DNA of 64,000 bases from Nocardiopsis alkaliphila YIM 80379 (lineage in GTDB: Bacteria; Actinomycetota; Actinomycetes; Streptosporangiales; Streptosporangiaceae): positions 45,378 to 109,377 of the forward strand of contig NZ_ANBD01000055.1 in the NCBI RefSeq assembly GCF_000341005.1, given 5' to 3'. Under the pieces are notes generated by a model that was not told the origin of the DNA, searched no databases, and saw nothing but the letters and a program-made list of their open reading frames with translations. Shown here one piece after another: positions 25,631 through 33,572 of this stretch. Both the position numbers and the translations under genes were made by a program. Numbering within the stretch: position 1 is the first letter of the stretch; each line of letters begins with the position of its first letter.

Positions 25631-26691
25631 CCGTGGACCTCCACCTTGCTGTCGTCACCGATGAAGAGGGTGCGGCGATGCGTGACGGGCGAGTCGGTTA
25701 CCGAGGCGCGGCGCCCGATCACCGAGCTGTGCACACCGATGACACCGCGGACGGCGGCGCCCTCCAACACGATGGAATCCGCTACCCCCGCCCGGTCCAG
25801 GACACAACCGTCACCGACCGAGGTGTAGGGGCCGACAACGCTGTCGGAGACGACCGCGCCCGCCCCGATCACCGCGGGCCCGGCCAGGTGGGAGCGTGTG
25901 ACGCGGGCGCCCTCGCCCACGACGACCGGGCCGACGATCCGGCTGTTCGGGTCCACCGCACCGAGGATCCGCGGTTTCAGGCCCGCCAACAGTTCGCGGT
26001 TACAGTCCAGCACGTCCAAGACCCGCCCGGTGTCCCGCCAAAATCCCTGGTGAACGCTGGTGCGGACATCGCCTCCCTGGTCGACCATCCACTGGATCGC
26101 GTCGGTGATCTCCAGCTCACCGCGTTCACTCGGCGTGATCGCGTCGACCGCCTCGTGCACGGCAGCGGTCAGGAAGTAGACACCGATCACCGCCAGATCG
26201 CTCACGGGGTGCTCGGGCTTCTCGACCAGCCGGAGCACACGGCCTTCGGAATCCACCTCGGCGACCCCGAACCGGCGGGGATCGTCGACCTTGCGCACGG
26301 CCAGGTGCGCGTCGCTGCGGTCGGCCCGGAAACGGTCGGCGATCTCGCTCAGACCCCCGGTGAGCATGTTGTCCCCGAGATACATGACGAAGTCGTCGTC
26401 CCCGAGGAACCGGCGGGCGATCCGCACACAGTGCGCCAGCCCGAGCGGCGCCTCCTGCCTGATGTACGTGATGTCGACGTCGTGGGACGAACCGTCTCCC
26501 AGGACCGCGCGGATGTCTTCCGAACGGTCGCCGACGACCACCGCGACCGAGGTGACCCCCAACTCTCTGACGCTGTCGATGACGTGGCCGAGGATCGGTC
26601 TGTTCGCCACCGGGACGAGCTGCTTGGGCATGGAGTAGCTGAATGGGCGCAGGCGCGTGCCCGACCCCCCGGACAGGACCAGGGCTTTCAT
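25627..26691 (-). CDS. rmlA: Glucose-1-phosphate thymidylyltransferase, long form
   Basis: A 354-residue nucleotidyltransferase. It opens MKALVLSGGSGTRLRPF, the nucleotide-binding signature, and continues with MPKQLVPVANRPI and LGDNM (metal-binding Asp). The C-terminal 110 or so residues are a left-handed beta-helix (repeats such as SRIVGPVVVGEGARV), which marks the long StrD-like form common in antibiotic clusters. It makes dTDP-glucose for RmlB. The divergent 206-bp gap to the adenylation gene at 26898 must hold promoters for both operons. Confidence 0.92.
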   Translation of the reverse strand: MKALVLSGGSGTRLRPFSYSMPKQLVPVANRPILGHVIDSVRELGVTSVAVVVGDRSEDIRAVLGDGSSHDVDITYIRQEAPLGLAHCVRIARRFLGDDDFVMYLGDNMLTGGLSEIADRFRADRSDAHLAVRKVDDPRRFGVAEVDSEGRVLRLVEKPEHPVSDLAVIGVYFLTAAVHEAVDAITPSERGELEITDAIQWMVDQGGDVRTSVHQGFWRDTGRVLDVLDCNRELLAGLKPRILGAVDPNSRIVGPVVVGEGARVTRSHLAGPAVIGAGAVVSDSVVGPYTSVGDGCVLDRAGVADSIVLEGAAVRGVIGVHSSVIGRRASVTDSPVTHRRTLFIGDDSKVEVHG

Positions 26692-26897
26692 GAAGTCCCC
26701 TTCTCGACTAAGCCGGATGCATCGTGGCCCAGCTATTTGCGCGGTCAACGGTGTCCGCGCCCGCTCGCGCCCTTGTCGAGCACCGCTGGAAAACGTTCGT
26801 GATCAGGCCGGTCCGGCGCGCGTACACCGGTTCTCTGACGCTTCTCTAGCCCGGGCGCTGAGACTTCGGTGCACCGGTACGGACTGGGAAGGGAAAG

Positions 26898-28403
26898 ATG
26901 CGCACGTACTCGCTGGTCGAAGCGTTCCTTCGACACGCCCGCGAACGGCCTCTGGCGCCGGCCCTGGTCTGGCGGGAAGAGGAGCTCGGTTACGGCGACC
27001 TCCTCCGTCGGGCGGACTCGGTCCGTGCCCGGTTGAAGGCGATGGACGCTCCGTCGAACGAACCCGTCTGCCTTCTCGCCGCCAAGTCGCCGGAGGCGGT
27101 GGCGATGGTTCTGGCCTGCCTCATGGAGCGGCGCGCCTTTCTCATACCCTCGCTGGATCTGGGCGCCCGCGCACTCCGTGGGTTGATCGACCTCAGCGGT
27201 TGTCGCGCGGTTCTCACTCCTGAGGGCACGCCACGGAACCGTGTGCCCGCAGGTGCGGGTGGTGCGGTGCCTCCTCTGCCCGAGGACACGTCGTTCATGC
27301 TGACCACGTCCGGTTCCACCGGGATGCCGAAGGTCGTGCCTCTGAGCGCCGGGGCCGTGGACCGGTTCACCCGGTGGGCCGGAGGAAGGTTCGATCTGGG
27401 GCCAGGCTCGAGAGTGCTCAGCTACGCGCCGCTCCACTTCGACCTGTGCCTATTGGACGTGTGGGCGACCTTGGCCCACGGCGGTTGTGTGGTTTTGGCG
27501 GATCCCGGCCTGGCCGCGCGGGGTGACTATCTCCTCGACCTCGTCGCGCGCTGGGAAGTCTCCACCGTGCAGGCGGTGCCCATGTTCTACCGGTTGGTGG
27601 CCGAGGCCGCCGACACGAAACGGCAGTCCCTGCCCGGCGTGCGGCACGCGATCCTCACCGGAGACAGCGTGCCCGGACCGCTCCAGCGTCGTATACCGGA
27701 CCTGCTGCCCAACGCCCGCCTCTACAACGTGTACGGGTGCACGGAGACCAACGACAGCCTCATCCACGAGATCGAATCCGAGGACGGGCTCGGCGCCCCC
27801 TTTCCGCTGGGCTCACCTCTGCCCGGGGTCACCGTCGCGGTCGTGGATTCCGAAGGCCGACCGTTCCGCGGCTCCGGCATAGGGGAGCTGTGGGTGCGTA
27901 CACCGTTCCAGACCCTGGGCTACCTGGGCCGGGCCAATGACCGGACGGTCTTCGCTGACGATCCGGGTTCCGGCGGACGGAACAGCGGTCCCTTCTTCCG
28001 TACGGGTGACCTGGTCCGACGGGACGAGACGGGCCGGATCACCCTGGAAGGCCGTGGCGACTTCCACGTCAAGGTGCGCGGTGTGCGGGTCAACACCCAG
28101 GAAGTCGAGCACGTCCTGCTCCACCACCCCGACGTCGTCGAAGCCGTCGTCCTGGCCCGGCGGGATCTGGTCGCCGGTCGTCTCCTGCACCTGGTGGTCC
28201 GTAGAACACCCGGGAGCGAACTCAACAGCCTCGTGCTGCGACGCCACTGCGCCGCCAGGCTGCCCCGAGCGGCCCTGCCCTCCACTGTGCGGATCACGGA
28301 CGATGCCCTGCCCCGCACCTCGACTGGTAAGCCCGACCGTGAGCGGATCGCACGGGTCTACTTCGAGCCCGATCGACCCAACGAACAAGGAGAACAGACA
28401 TGA
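26898..28403 (+). CDS. Stand-alone amino-acid adenylation enzyme (NRPS type)
   Basis: A 501-residue adenylation domain protein. The core motifs are A3 TTSGSTGMPKVV (about 136), A4 HFDLCLLDVW with Asp182 in the place that binds the alpha-amino group of amino-acid substrates, A5 NVYGCTE, A7 RTGDLVRRD, A8 RGDFHVKVRGVRVN, and A10 PRTSTGKPDR with the catalytic Lys. The form recalls stand-alone prolyl-AMP ligases of pyrrole pathways (RedM/PltF type). It overlaps the carrier-protein gene by 4 bp and should load that carrier. The substrate is not certain: proline, another small amino acid, or a nicotinate-derived acid are possible. Confidence 0.85.
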   Translation: MRTYSLVEAFLRHARERPLAPALVWREEELGYGDLLRRADSVRARLKAMDAPSNEPVCLLAAKSPEAVAMVLACLMERRAFLIPSLDLGARALRGLIDLSGCRAVLTPEGTPRNRVPAGAGGAVPPLPEDTSFMLTTSGSTGMPKVVPLSAGAVDRFTRWAGGRFDLGPGSRVLSYAPLHFDLCLLDVWATLAHGGCVVLADPGLAARGDYLLDLVARWEVSTVQAVPMFYRLVAEAADTKRQSLPGVRHAILTGDSVPGPLQRRIPDLLPNARLYNVYGCTETNDSLIHEIESEDGLGAPFPLGSPLPGVTVAVVDSEGRPFRGSGIGELWVRTPFQTLGYLGRANDRTVFADDPGSGGRNSGPFFRTGDLVRRDETGRITLEGRGDFHVKVRGVRVNTQEVEHVLLHHPDVVEAVVLARRDLVAGRLLHLVVRRTPGSELNSLVLRRHCAARLPRAALPSTVRITDDALPRTSTGKPDRERIARVYFEPDRPNEQGEQT

Positions 28404-28663
28404 GGCACGCCGAGACCATCCGGGAGTTCGTGGTGACGGAGTTCCTCCCGGACGTGAGCGCCGGGGAACTGGAGATGGATCTCGACCTCCTGGAGAGCGG
28501 GATCGTCGACAGCCTGGGGCTGCTCAAGGTGATCGCCTGGCTGGAGGAGCGGTACGACGTCGTGGCGGAGAACGAGGACCTGACCCCCGAACGGTTCCGG
28601 TCCATCGCTTCCATCGCGGAGTTCCTCGAACAGGCGAACCGCAGCCCGTCGGAAGCGGAGTGA
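28400..28663 (+). CDS. Stand-alone peptidyl/acyl carrier protein
   Basis: An 87-residue carrier protein. The phosphopantetheine attachment motif is VDSLGLLK with Ser38. It is short and acidic, as expected for a discrete PCP. It is translationally coupled to the adenylation gene before it (ATGA) and is followed 3 bp later by the TrpD-like gene, so the carrier-bound acid is probably the substrate that the next enzymes act on or release. It is clearly different from the polyketide ACP at 50007. Confidence 0.88.
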   Translation: MRHAETIREFVVTEFLPDVSAGELEMDLDLLESGIVDSLGLLKVIAWLEERYDVVAENEDLTPERFRSIASIAEFLEQANRSPSEAE

Positions 28664-28666
28664 CCC

Positions 28667-29716
28667 ATGTCCGAGTTCATCGACGCATTCGTCAACGGGG
28701 GGCGTCCTGTGGAGGAGACGGAGTGGGACTCCTTCTGGGAGCGCCTGCGCTCCGGAAAGCCGGTCCCGGGTGAGGCCGCGGCGGTTCTGGCCGGTCTGTC
28801 GGCTCGTCGACCCGAGGCCGCGACCCTGTCCGCCCTGCTGGCCTCTTTGGACATGGAGCGCCGCCTCGAGGAGGCCGGGCCCTTCCCTGACACGGTCAAC
28901 ATCGTTGGGACCGGTGGCGGGCCGCGCACGTTCAACGTGTCGGTGGCGGCGGCGCTCGTCGCGGCCGCGACGGGTGTGCGGGTTCTCAAGACCGGTTCTC
29001 GGGCCTATACGAGCGGAGTCGGGTCCGTCGACCTGCTTGGCTTCTTGGGGATCCCCCTGACCACGTCCCACGCGCAGACCCGAGAGTTCCTGGACCGCCA
29101 CGGCGTGGCCTTCCCCGGCGGCTTCGTCTTCCCGACGGAGCTGGCGCTCCTGGCGCGGAGCGTGTACCCGCTCGACATGCGCACGGTGGGGCGGTTCGTC
29201 AGCCGTGTCGGTCCCCTGCTGGCCGCGGTGCCCACCACGGCCCAGGTCACCGGGGTCAGCGAGCCCGCCCTGGCCGACCTCCTGCTCCACGCGGCGCGGA
29301 GGTCGGGGAGGGCGCTCTGGCTATGCTCCAACGACCTCGGGGTGGACGAGCTGCTCAGCTTCCGTACGAACACGGTGCGCGGCACCGGGGGGAACACGTA
29401 CGACCTGGACGGCGGGGCCCTCGGACTCACCCCCGGCAGCCTCGACGACCTACGTCCTGTCGAAGGCCGGGAGGCGGTGGCCCGCGACTTCGTCCGGCTG
29501 CTGGGCGGGGGCAGATCGCGCGTGGCGACGGAAACCGTCTGCCTGAACGCGGCTGCCCTGGCCCGCGCGAACGGGCAACCCGGGTCTTGGCCGGACCTGG
29601 TGGACATCGCGGCCGACGCCGTGTACAGCGGCGCGGCCGTTCGCCTCCTCCACGAACTCAGGGAAACGACCGGGACACGGTCCGGGCCCCCACCTGTTCC
29701 GGAGGTCGCGTCGTGA
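28667..29716 (+). CDS. Anthranilate phosphoribosyltransferase-like protein (TrpD family)
   Basis: A 349-residue class III nucleoside-phosphorylase/TrpD-fold protein. The PRPP-binding GTGGDG motif is present as GTGGGPRTFN (residues 81-90). The KHGNRAxSS motif, whose His and Asn contact anthranilate, reads KTGSRAYTS (108-116). The Arg-containing FNxLGPL region is also altered (VGPLLAAVP). So the phosphoribosyl donor side is kept while the aromatic acceptor side has changed, which argues that it does not serve tryptophan synthesis. It sits in one tightly packed operon with TrpA-, TrpF- and TrpC-like genes and NRPS-type genes. Predicted reaction: attach ribose 5-phosphate to the amino group of an anthranilate-like ortho-amino acid. 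Confidence 0.85.
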   Translation: MSEFIDAFVNGGRPVEETEWDSFWERLRSGKPVPGEAAAVLAGLSARRPEAATLSALLASLDMERRLEEAGPFPDTVNIVGTGGGPRTFNVSVAAALVAAATGVRVLKTGSRAYTSGVGSVDLLGFLGIPLTTSHAQTREFLDRHGVAFPGGFVFPTELALLARSVYPLDMRTVGRFVSRVGPLLAAVPTTAQVTGVSEPALADLLLHAARRSGRALWLCSNDLGVDELLSFRTNTVRGTGGNTYDLDGGALGLTPGSLDDLRPVEGREAVARDFVRLLGGGRSRVATETVCLNAAALARANGQPGSWPDLVDIAADAVYSGAAVRLLHELRETTGTRSGPPPVPEVAS

Positions 29717-30579
29717 ACAGCTTCTTCACGGGCAGGCCGCCGGGAACACCCGGGCTCGTCCTGTTCCTGAACGCGGGGGATCCGCCATTGCGGAACCTGC
29801 CTCGTCTGGCCGAGGCACTCGACGCGCTGGGCGTGGACTGCCTCGAACTCGCCGTTCCCTTCCCGAACTCGGCCACCGACGGGCCCGTGATCCGCCGCTC
29901 CGCGCACAGGGCACTGTCCGACGGGGTCGACCTCGACCGGGTCTTGGCCGCTGTCGAACGGATCCGGCCCCGGCTGCGCCGGATGCGCGTCGTGCTCCTA
30001 GCCGACTGGAGCTACACCGTGCGGCCCCTGGGCATCGGCGCCTTCGTCCGGCGGGTCCGCGACCAGGGGGCGGACGGGCTGCTCGTGCACGGGTTGCCCC
30101 CTCGGGGCCGCGACGCGTACCTGGGCGCAGTACGTGAGACGGGCCTGCCCTCCGTCACGACCTGCTACGCGGGTTCCGACCCGGCGGTGGTGGCCAGGGC
30201 GGCGGCGGAGGCTACGGCCTTCGTCTATCTCGTCGCCTACTACGGCAGGAGCGGTGGCGCGGGACGTATCGATCCCCGGAGCGTGGCGGCGGCCGCGGCG
30301 GAGCTGAGAAAACGGACCGACGTTCCGATCGCGGTCGGTTTCGGAGTGTCCGGAGCCGCTGACACCGAACGTATGCACCGCCTGGGCGCCGACGCGGTGG
30401 TCGTCGGCAGCGCCGCAGTCGAGAGCGTGGAGAGGTCCCTGGCCGAACGCCGTGACTTCGTGCACGCGCTGGAAGACCTCGTCCGCCGGCTCCGCTCGAA
30501 GCCGGCGAAGTCCCCGGCCCCCGCCCGAACGGGCGCGGCTAGCTCTCAGGGAAAGGACCACAGGAATGATCATCCGTGA
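29713..30579 (+). CDS. Tryptophan synthase alpha-like protein (TrpA family)
   Basis: A 288-residue TIM-barrel protein of the TrpA family, starting at GTG 29713, which overlaps the TrpD-like stop. Both catalytic acids are in place: Glu45 in CLELAVPF and Asp56 in ATDGPVIRRS. The phosphate-binding GFGVSGAADTERM and GADAVVVGSA segments are kept. No TrpB gene exists nearby, so the retro-aldol product would be released as a free indole-like heterocycle plus glyceraldehyde 3-phosphate, as in plant BX1/IGL enzymes. An odd C-terminal tail (Lys/Pro/Ala-rich, about residues 265-288) extends over the start of the cupin gene. Confidence 0.85.
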   Translation: MNSFFTGRPPGTPGLVLFLNAGDPPLRNLPRLAEALDALGVDCLELAVPFPNSATDGPVIRRSAHRALSDGVDLDRVLAAVERIRPRLRRMRVVLLADWSYTVRPLGIGAFVRRVRDQGADGLLVHGLPPRGRDAYLGAVRETGLPSVTTCYAGSDPAVVARAAAEATAFVYLVAYYGRSGGAGRIDPRSVAAAAAELRKRTDVPIAVGFGVSGAADTERMHRLGADAVVVGSAAVESVERSLAERRDFVHALEDLVRRLRSKPAKSPAPARTGAASSQGKDHRNDHP

Positions 30580-30940
30580 TCTGGAAAGCGTGAAAACCGT
30601 CGAGTGGGGCAACGGACTCAGCCGCAGGCTCCTCCTCGAAAGCGACGGTATGGGGTACTCGGTCACCGACACCACCGTCCGCGCGGGCACCAAGTCCCGC
30701 TTGGAGTACCGGAGCCACCTGGAGGCGTGCTACTGCATCGAGGGCTCAGGGGAGGTCGTCAGCGCCTCGGGTGACTCCTACCCGATCACACCGGGCCGAC
30801 TGTACGCGCTAGACCAGCACGAGGCGCATTACCTGATCGCGTCGCCCGACGCCGACCTGCGGCTCGTCTGCGTGTTCTCACCGGCGTTGACCGGAGACGA
30901 ACAGCACGACCTCGACGCCGACGGTTTTTCCCAGTACTGA
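30566..30940 (+). CDS. Ectoine synthase-like cupin (EctC family)
   Basis: A 124-residue cupin that matches EctC almost throughout: RRLLLESDGMGYSVTDTTV, AGTKSRLEYRSHLEACYCIEG, GRLYALDQHEAHYLIA, and a C-terminal VCVFSPALTG. The metal-binding Glu, Tyr and His positions of EctC appear to be kept (E in LEYRSHLEA, H in DQHEAHY). EctC makes a cyclic amidine by intramolecular condensation of N-acetyl-diaminobutyrate. No ectA or ectB is nearby, so it is unlikely to make ectoine. In this operon a ring-closing amidine synthase fits formation of a 2-aminopyrroline-type precursor. It overlaps the TrpA-like gene by 14 bp. Confidence 0.85.
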   Translation: MIIRDLESVKTVEWGNGLSRRLLLESDGMGYSVTDTTVRAGTKSRLEYRSHLEACYCIEGSGEVVSASGDSYPITPGRLYALDQHEAHYLIASPDADLRLVCVFSPALTGDEQHDLDADGFSQY

Positions 30941-30964
30941 ACCACCTCCGACAGGAGTGCACTG

Positions 30965-32188
30965 ATGTTCGATTGGAGCGCCGAGCAGCGGGCCCTGCGT
31001 AAGGGCTTGGAATGCCTCGGCGACGAGTTGAGTGACGGCCACCTGGCGCGCGAGGCGGACATGCGCTTTCCCGAAGGACCCTGGAAGGTCCTGCGGGGGA
31101 GCGGACTGTTCGGCCTGCCCTTCGGGGCCCGATGGGGCGGTTCCGGCCAGGACCTGTTGACGACGATGTACGTCCTGGAGGGGCTGGGGCTGGTGTGCCG
31201 GGACCCCGGGCTGAACTTCTCCGCCGTCACTCACATGGTCAGCACCGGGGTTCCGATCCAGAGGTTCGGCTCCCGCCGTATCAAGGACGTCCACCTGCCC
31301 GGGGTGGTCGAGGGCCGCACGATCGGCGCGCACGCGATCAGCGAGTCGGAGGCCGGTTCGGACGCGCTCGCTATGACCACCAGGGCCGTTCCCGACGGCG
31401 ACGGCTACGTGCTCAGCGGTGCCAAGGCCTTCGTCACCAACGGACCGGTGGCCGACCAGTTCGTGGTCTACGCCCGAATGGGCTCCGGTGGCGGCCCGCT
31501 CGGCCTCACCGCCTTCCTGGTGGGGGCCCGCACACCGGGCCTGCGTGTGGGGCCTCCCATGGAGAAGATGGGGTTGCGTACCTCGCCGCTGAGCGAACTG
31601 ACGCTGGACAGGTGCTGGGTTTCCCGGGAGAACGTGATCGGGCGGCCCGGGGCCGGATTCCTCATCCTGGACCACGTGATGCGATGGGAGGTGCTGTGCT
31701 CCTTCGTCACGACCGTGGGAGAGATGCAGCACCGCCTGGACCGCTGTGTCGAGTACACCCGCACACGGAGTCAGTTCGGAGCCCCGATCGGGTCCTTCCA
31801 GGCCGTGTCACACAAGATCGTTGACATGAGGATCGGCGTGGACACGGCACGCCAGTGGCTCTACCGGACCGCGGAGCGGATGATCCGGGGCGAGGACGTC
31901 ACCGCGGACGTCGCCATGGCCAAGCTCGTGACGAGTGAGAACAACATCTCCTCCGCGCTGGCCGCCGTCCAGATCTTCGGGGGCAACGGATACCTGAGCG
32001 AATCAGGTCTGGAGAAGGACGTCAGGGCCGCGGTGGCCGGGACGATCTACTCGGGTACCACGGAGATCCAGCGGTGCCGTGTCGCGGCCGTACTCGGGCT
32101 GCACGGGGGCATGGGCGGACGCGGGCTGCGGGAATCCGGACGTGAACGGCGGGAACCCGGTTCGGGAACGGGGCGTGAGCCGGCATGA
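30965..32188 (+). CDS. Acyl-CoA dehydrogenase-like flavoprotein (carrier-protein substrate)
   Basis: A 407-residue acyl-CoA dehydrogenase fold with the FAD-binding blocks AISESEAGSDALAM (about 120), GAKAFVTNGPVAD (about 145) and FGGNGYLSESGLEKDVR (about 338), and the C-terminal GTTEIQRCRVAAVLG. It follows the carrier/adenylation genes and probably oxidises a carrier-bound amino acid, as in PltE/RedW prolyl-carrier oxidation to a pyrrole, which is the closest pathway precedent. The last 25 residues are Gly/Arg-rich and unusual. Its stop overlaps the transglutaminase-like gene start. Confidence 0.85.
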   Translation: MFDWSAEQRALRKGLECLGDELSDGHLAREADMRFPEGPWKVLRGSGLFGLPFGARWGGSGQDLLTTMYVLEGLGLVCRDPGLNFSAVTHMVSTGVPIQRFGSRRIKDVHLPGVVEGRTIGAHAISESEAGSDALAMTTRAVPDGDGYVLSGAKAFVTNGPVADQFVVYARMGSGGGPLGLTAFLVGARTPGLRVGPPMEKMGLRTSPLSELTLDRCWVSRENVIGRPGAGFLILDHVMRWEVLCSFVTTVGEMQHRLDRCVEYTRTRSQFGAPIGSFQAVSHKIVDMRIGVDTARQWLYRTAERMIRGEDVTADVAMAKLVTSENNISSALAAVQIFGGNGYLSESGLEKDVRAAVAGTIYSGTTEIQRCRVAAVLGLHGGMGGRGLRESGRERREPGSGTGREPA

Positions 32189-32892
32189 ACCCCGACACGT
32201 CACAGACCCCACCCTCCCCGGCGTCGCTGAGGGTGACCGATTTCCTCGACCACGACAGCACGGAGGTCGGCGCCTTCGTGGCGGCCGCGCTATCCCCCGG
32301 CTCCGACACACCGATCCGGCGTGCCGTGGACCTCTACTACGGCGTGCGAGATGGCATCCGCTACGAGGTTTACGGGGTGGACCTGTCCAGGGAGGGGCTG
32401 CGGGCGAGCAGCGTCGTCAGCTCCGGCTCCGGTATGTGTCTGCACAAGTCGGTCCTGTACGCGGCGTGCCTGCGCCGCGTCGGGGTGCCGAGCCGTCTGG
32501 TGCTCACGGATGTGCGTAACCACCTGTCGTCGCCCCGGCTCCGGAGCCTGGTTGGTGGAGACGTCTTCCACCAGCACTGCCTGACCGCCCTCCACCTCCA
32601 GGGAAGATGGCTCACGGTGACCCCGGTGTTCAACCGTGTGCTCTGCGCGCTCTACAAGATGAGGTCGCTGGAGTTCGACGGAACGGCCGATAGCGTCCAT
32701 CACCCCTACCACGGCGGGGAGGGCGGGGGCATGGAGTTCCTACGTACCCACGGCACCTTCGAGGACCTTCCCTACGCGATGGTCCTCCAGGACCTCCGCG
32801 AAGCCCACCCCGGCCTCCTCCCCGGCACGGGTGATGCCGTGGCGCCGGGCAGCCTGGCGGACGAGGCCGACGCCCCCGGGCCGAGGCCGTGA
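32185..32892 (+). CDS. Transglutaminase-like protein
   Basis: A 235-residue protein with the transglutaminase-type Cys-His-Asp arrangement: Cys in SGMCLHKSVLYAACLRR (about residue 76), with Asp in VLTDVRNHL and His residues in DVFHQHCLTALHL as candidate partners. Papain-like enzymes of this sort form amide bonds from carrier-bound acyl groups in some antibiotic pathways (AdmF of andrimid), and others act as hydrolases. Here it could release or join the carrier-bound unit made by its operon partners. The C-terminal 25 residues are disordered and overlap the TrpF-like gene start. Confidence 0.75.
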   Translation: MNPDTSQTPPSPASLRVTDFLDHDSTEVGAFVAAALSPGSDTPIRRAVDLYYGVRDGIRYEVYGVDLSREGLRASSVVSSGSGMCLHKSVLYAACLRRVGVPSRLVLTDVRNHLSSPRLRSLVGGDVFHQHCLTALHLQGRWLTVTPVFNRVLCALYKMRSLEFDGTADSVHHPYHGGEGGGMEFLRTHGTFEDLPYAMVLQDLREAHPGLLPGTGDAVAPGSLADEADAPGPRP

Positions 32893-33572
32893 TCATCAAG
32901 GTGTGCGGGGCCACCACCGAACAGGACGTGGCCTCCGCCGCGGGGGCCGATCTCGTCGGCCTCTGGCACGCCGTCCCCGGCGGACACGCGAACCTCGGGC
33001 TCTCCCGGCTGATCGGTGTCGCGGCGGCCGTGCGGCGTGATCGCCGCGCATGCCTGGTCCTGGTGACCTTCGAGACCGATCCCGGGCGGTTGTTGGAGGC
33101 GGTGGCCGTCTCTGGGGCCTCCTGGGTCCAGCTGCACGGATACCAGCCGCCTGGTACGGTCCGCGCGCTCAGACGAACCGCGCCGCGGGGGACCACTCTC
33201 ATGAAGGTCCTGCACATGCGGGGCGAGCAGTGCCAGGAACAGTCCCTGGTCGAGGCCTACCAACGAGCGGGGACGGACGTCTTCCTCATCGACGCGGTGA
33301 CCGAGGACGGGTGTGTCGGAAGCACCGCGTCGTCCCTCGACCCAGGGGCGGTACTGGCCCTGGCCGACCGCGTTCGTCTTCCGTTCATGCTGGCGGGAGG
33401 GCTGGGACCCGCGTCGAGGGAGCGCTTGCGCGACGTGGTGGCGCACCCGCGTTTCCTTGGAATCGACGTGGACTCGGCGATCAGGGGTAGTGACGGCCGT
33501 ATCCGGCGGGACCGTGTCAGGGATCTGCTGCACGCATGGCGCGAAGGCCGGAACGGGGGCGATCCGGTATGA
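32889..33572 (+). CDS. Phosphoribosylanthranilate isomerase-like protein (TrpF family)
   Basis: A 227-residue TIM-barrel protein of the TrpF family. The general-base Cys6 is in MIIKVCGATT, the QLHG signature is at residues 81-84, and the general-acid Asp135 is in VFLIDAV. The GGTG phosphate loop is altered to GSTASSLD. It should carry out the Amadori rearrangement of an N-phosphoribosyl amine to a 1-deoxyribulose derivative. The changed loop and its operon partners suggest a substrate other than phosphoribosylanthranilate. The GTG start overlaps the upstream stop. Confidence 0.85.
   Translation: MIIKVCGATTEQDVASAAGADLVGLWHAVPGGHANLGLSRLIGVAAAVRRDRRACLVLVTFETDPGRLLEAVAVSGASWVQLHGYQPPGTVRALRRTAPRGTTLMKVLHMRGEQCQEQSLVEAYQRAGTDVFLIDAVTEDGCVGSTASSLDPGAVLALADRVRLPFMLAGGLGPASRERLRDVVAHPRFLGIDVDSAIRGSDGRIRRDRVRDLLHAWREGRNGGDPV

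Noticed and set aside
30566..30940. Ectoine osmolyte operon
   Set aside because: No ectA, ectB or ectD is present; only the EctC-like cupin occurs, overlapping a TrpA-like gene.
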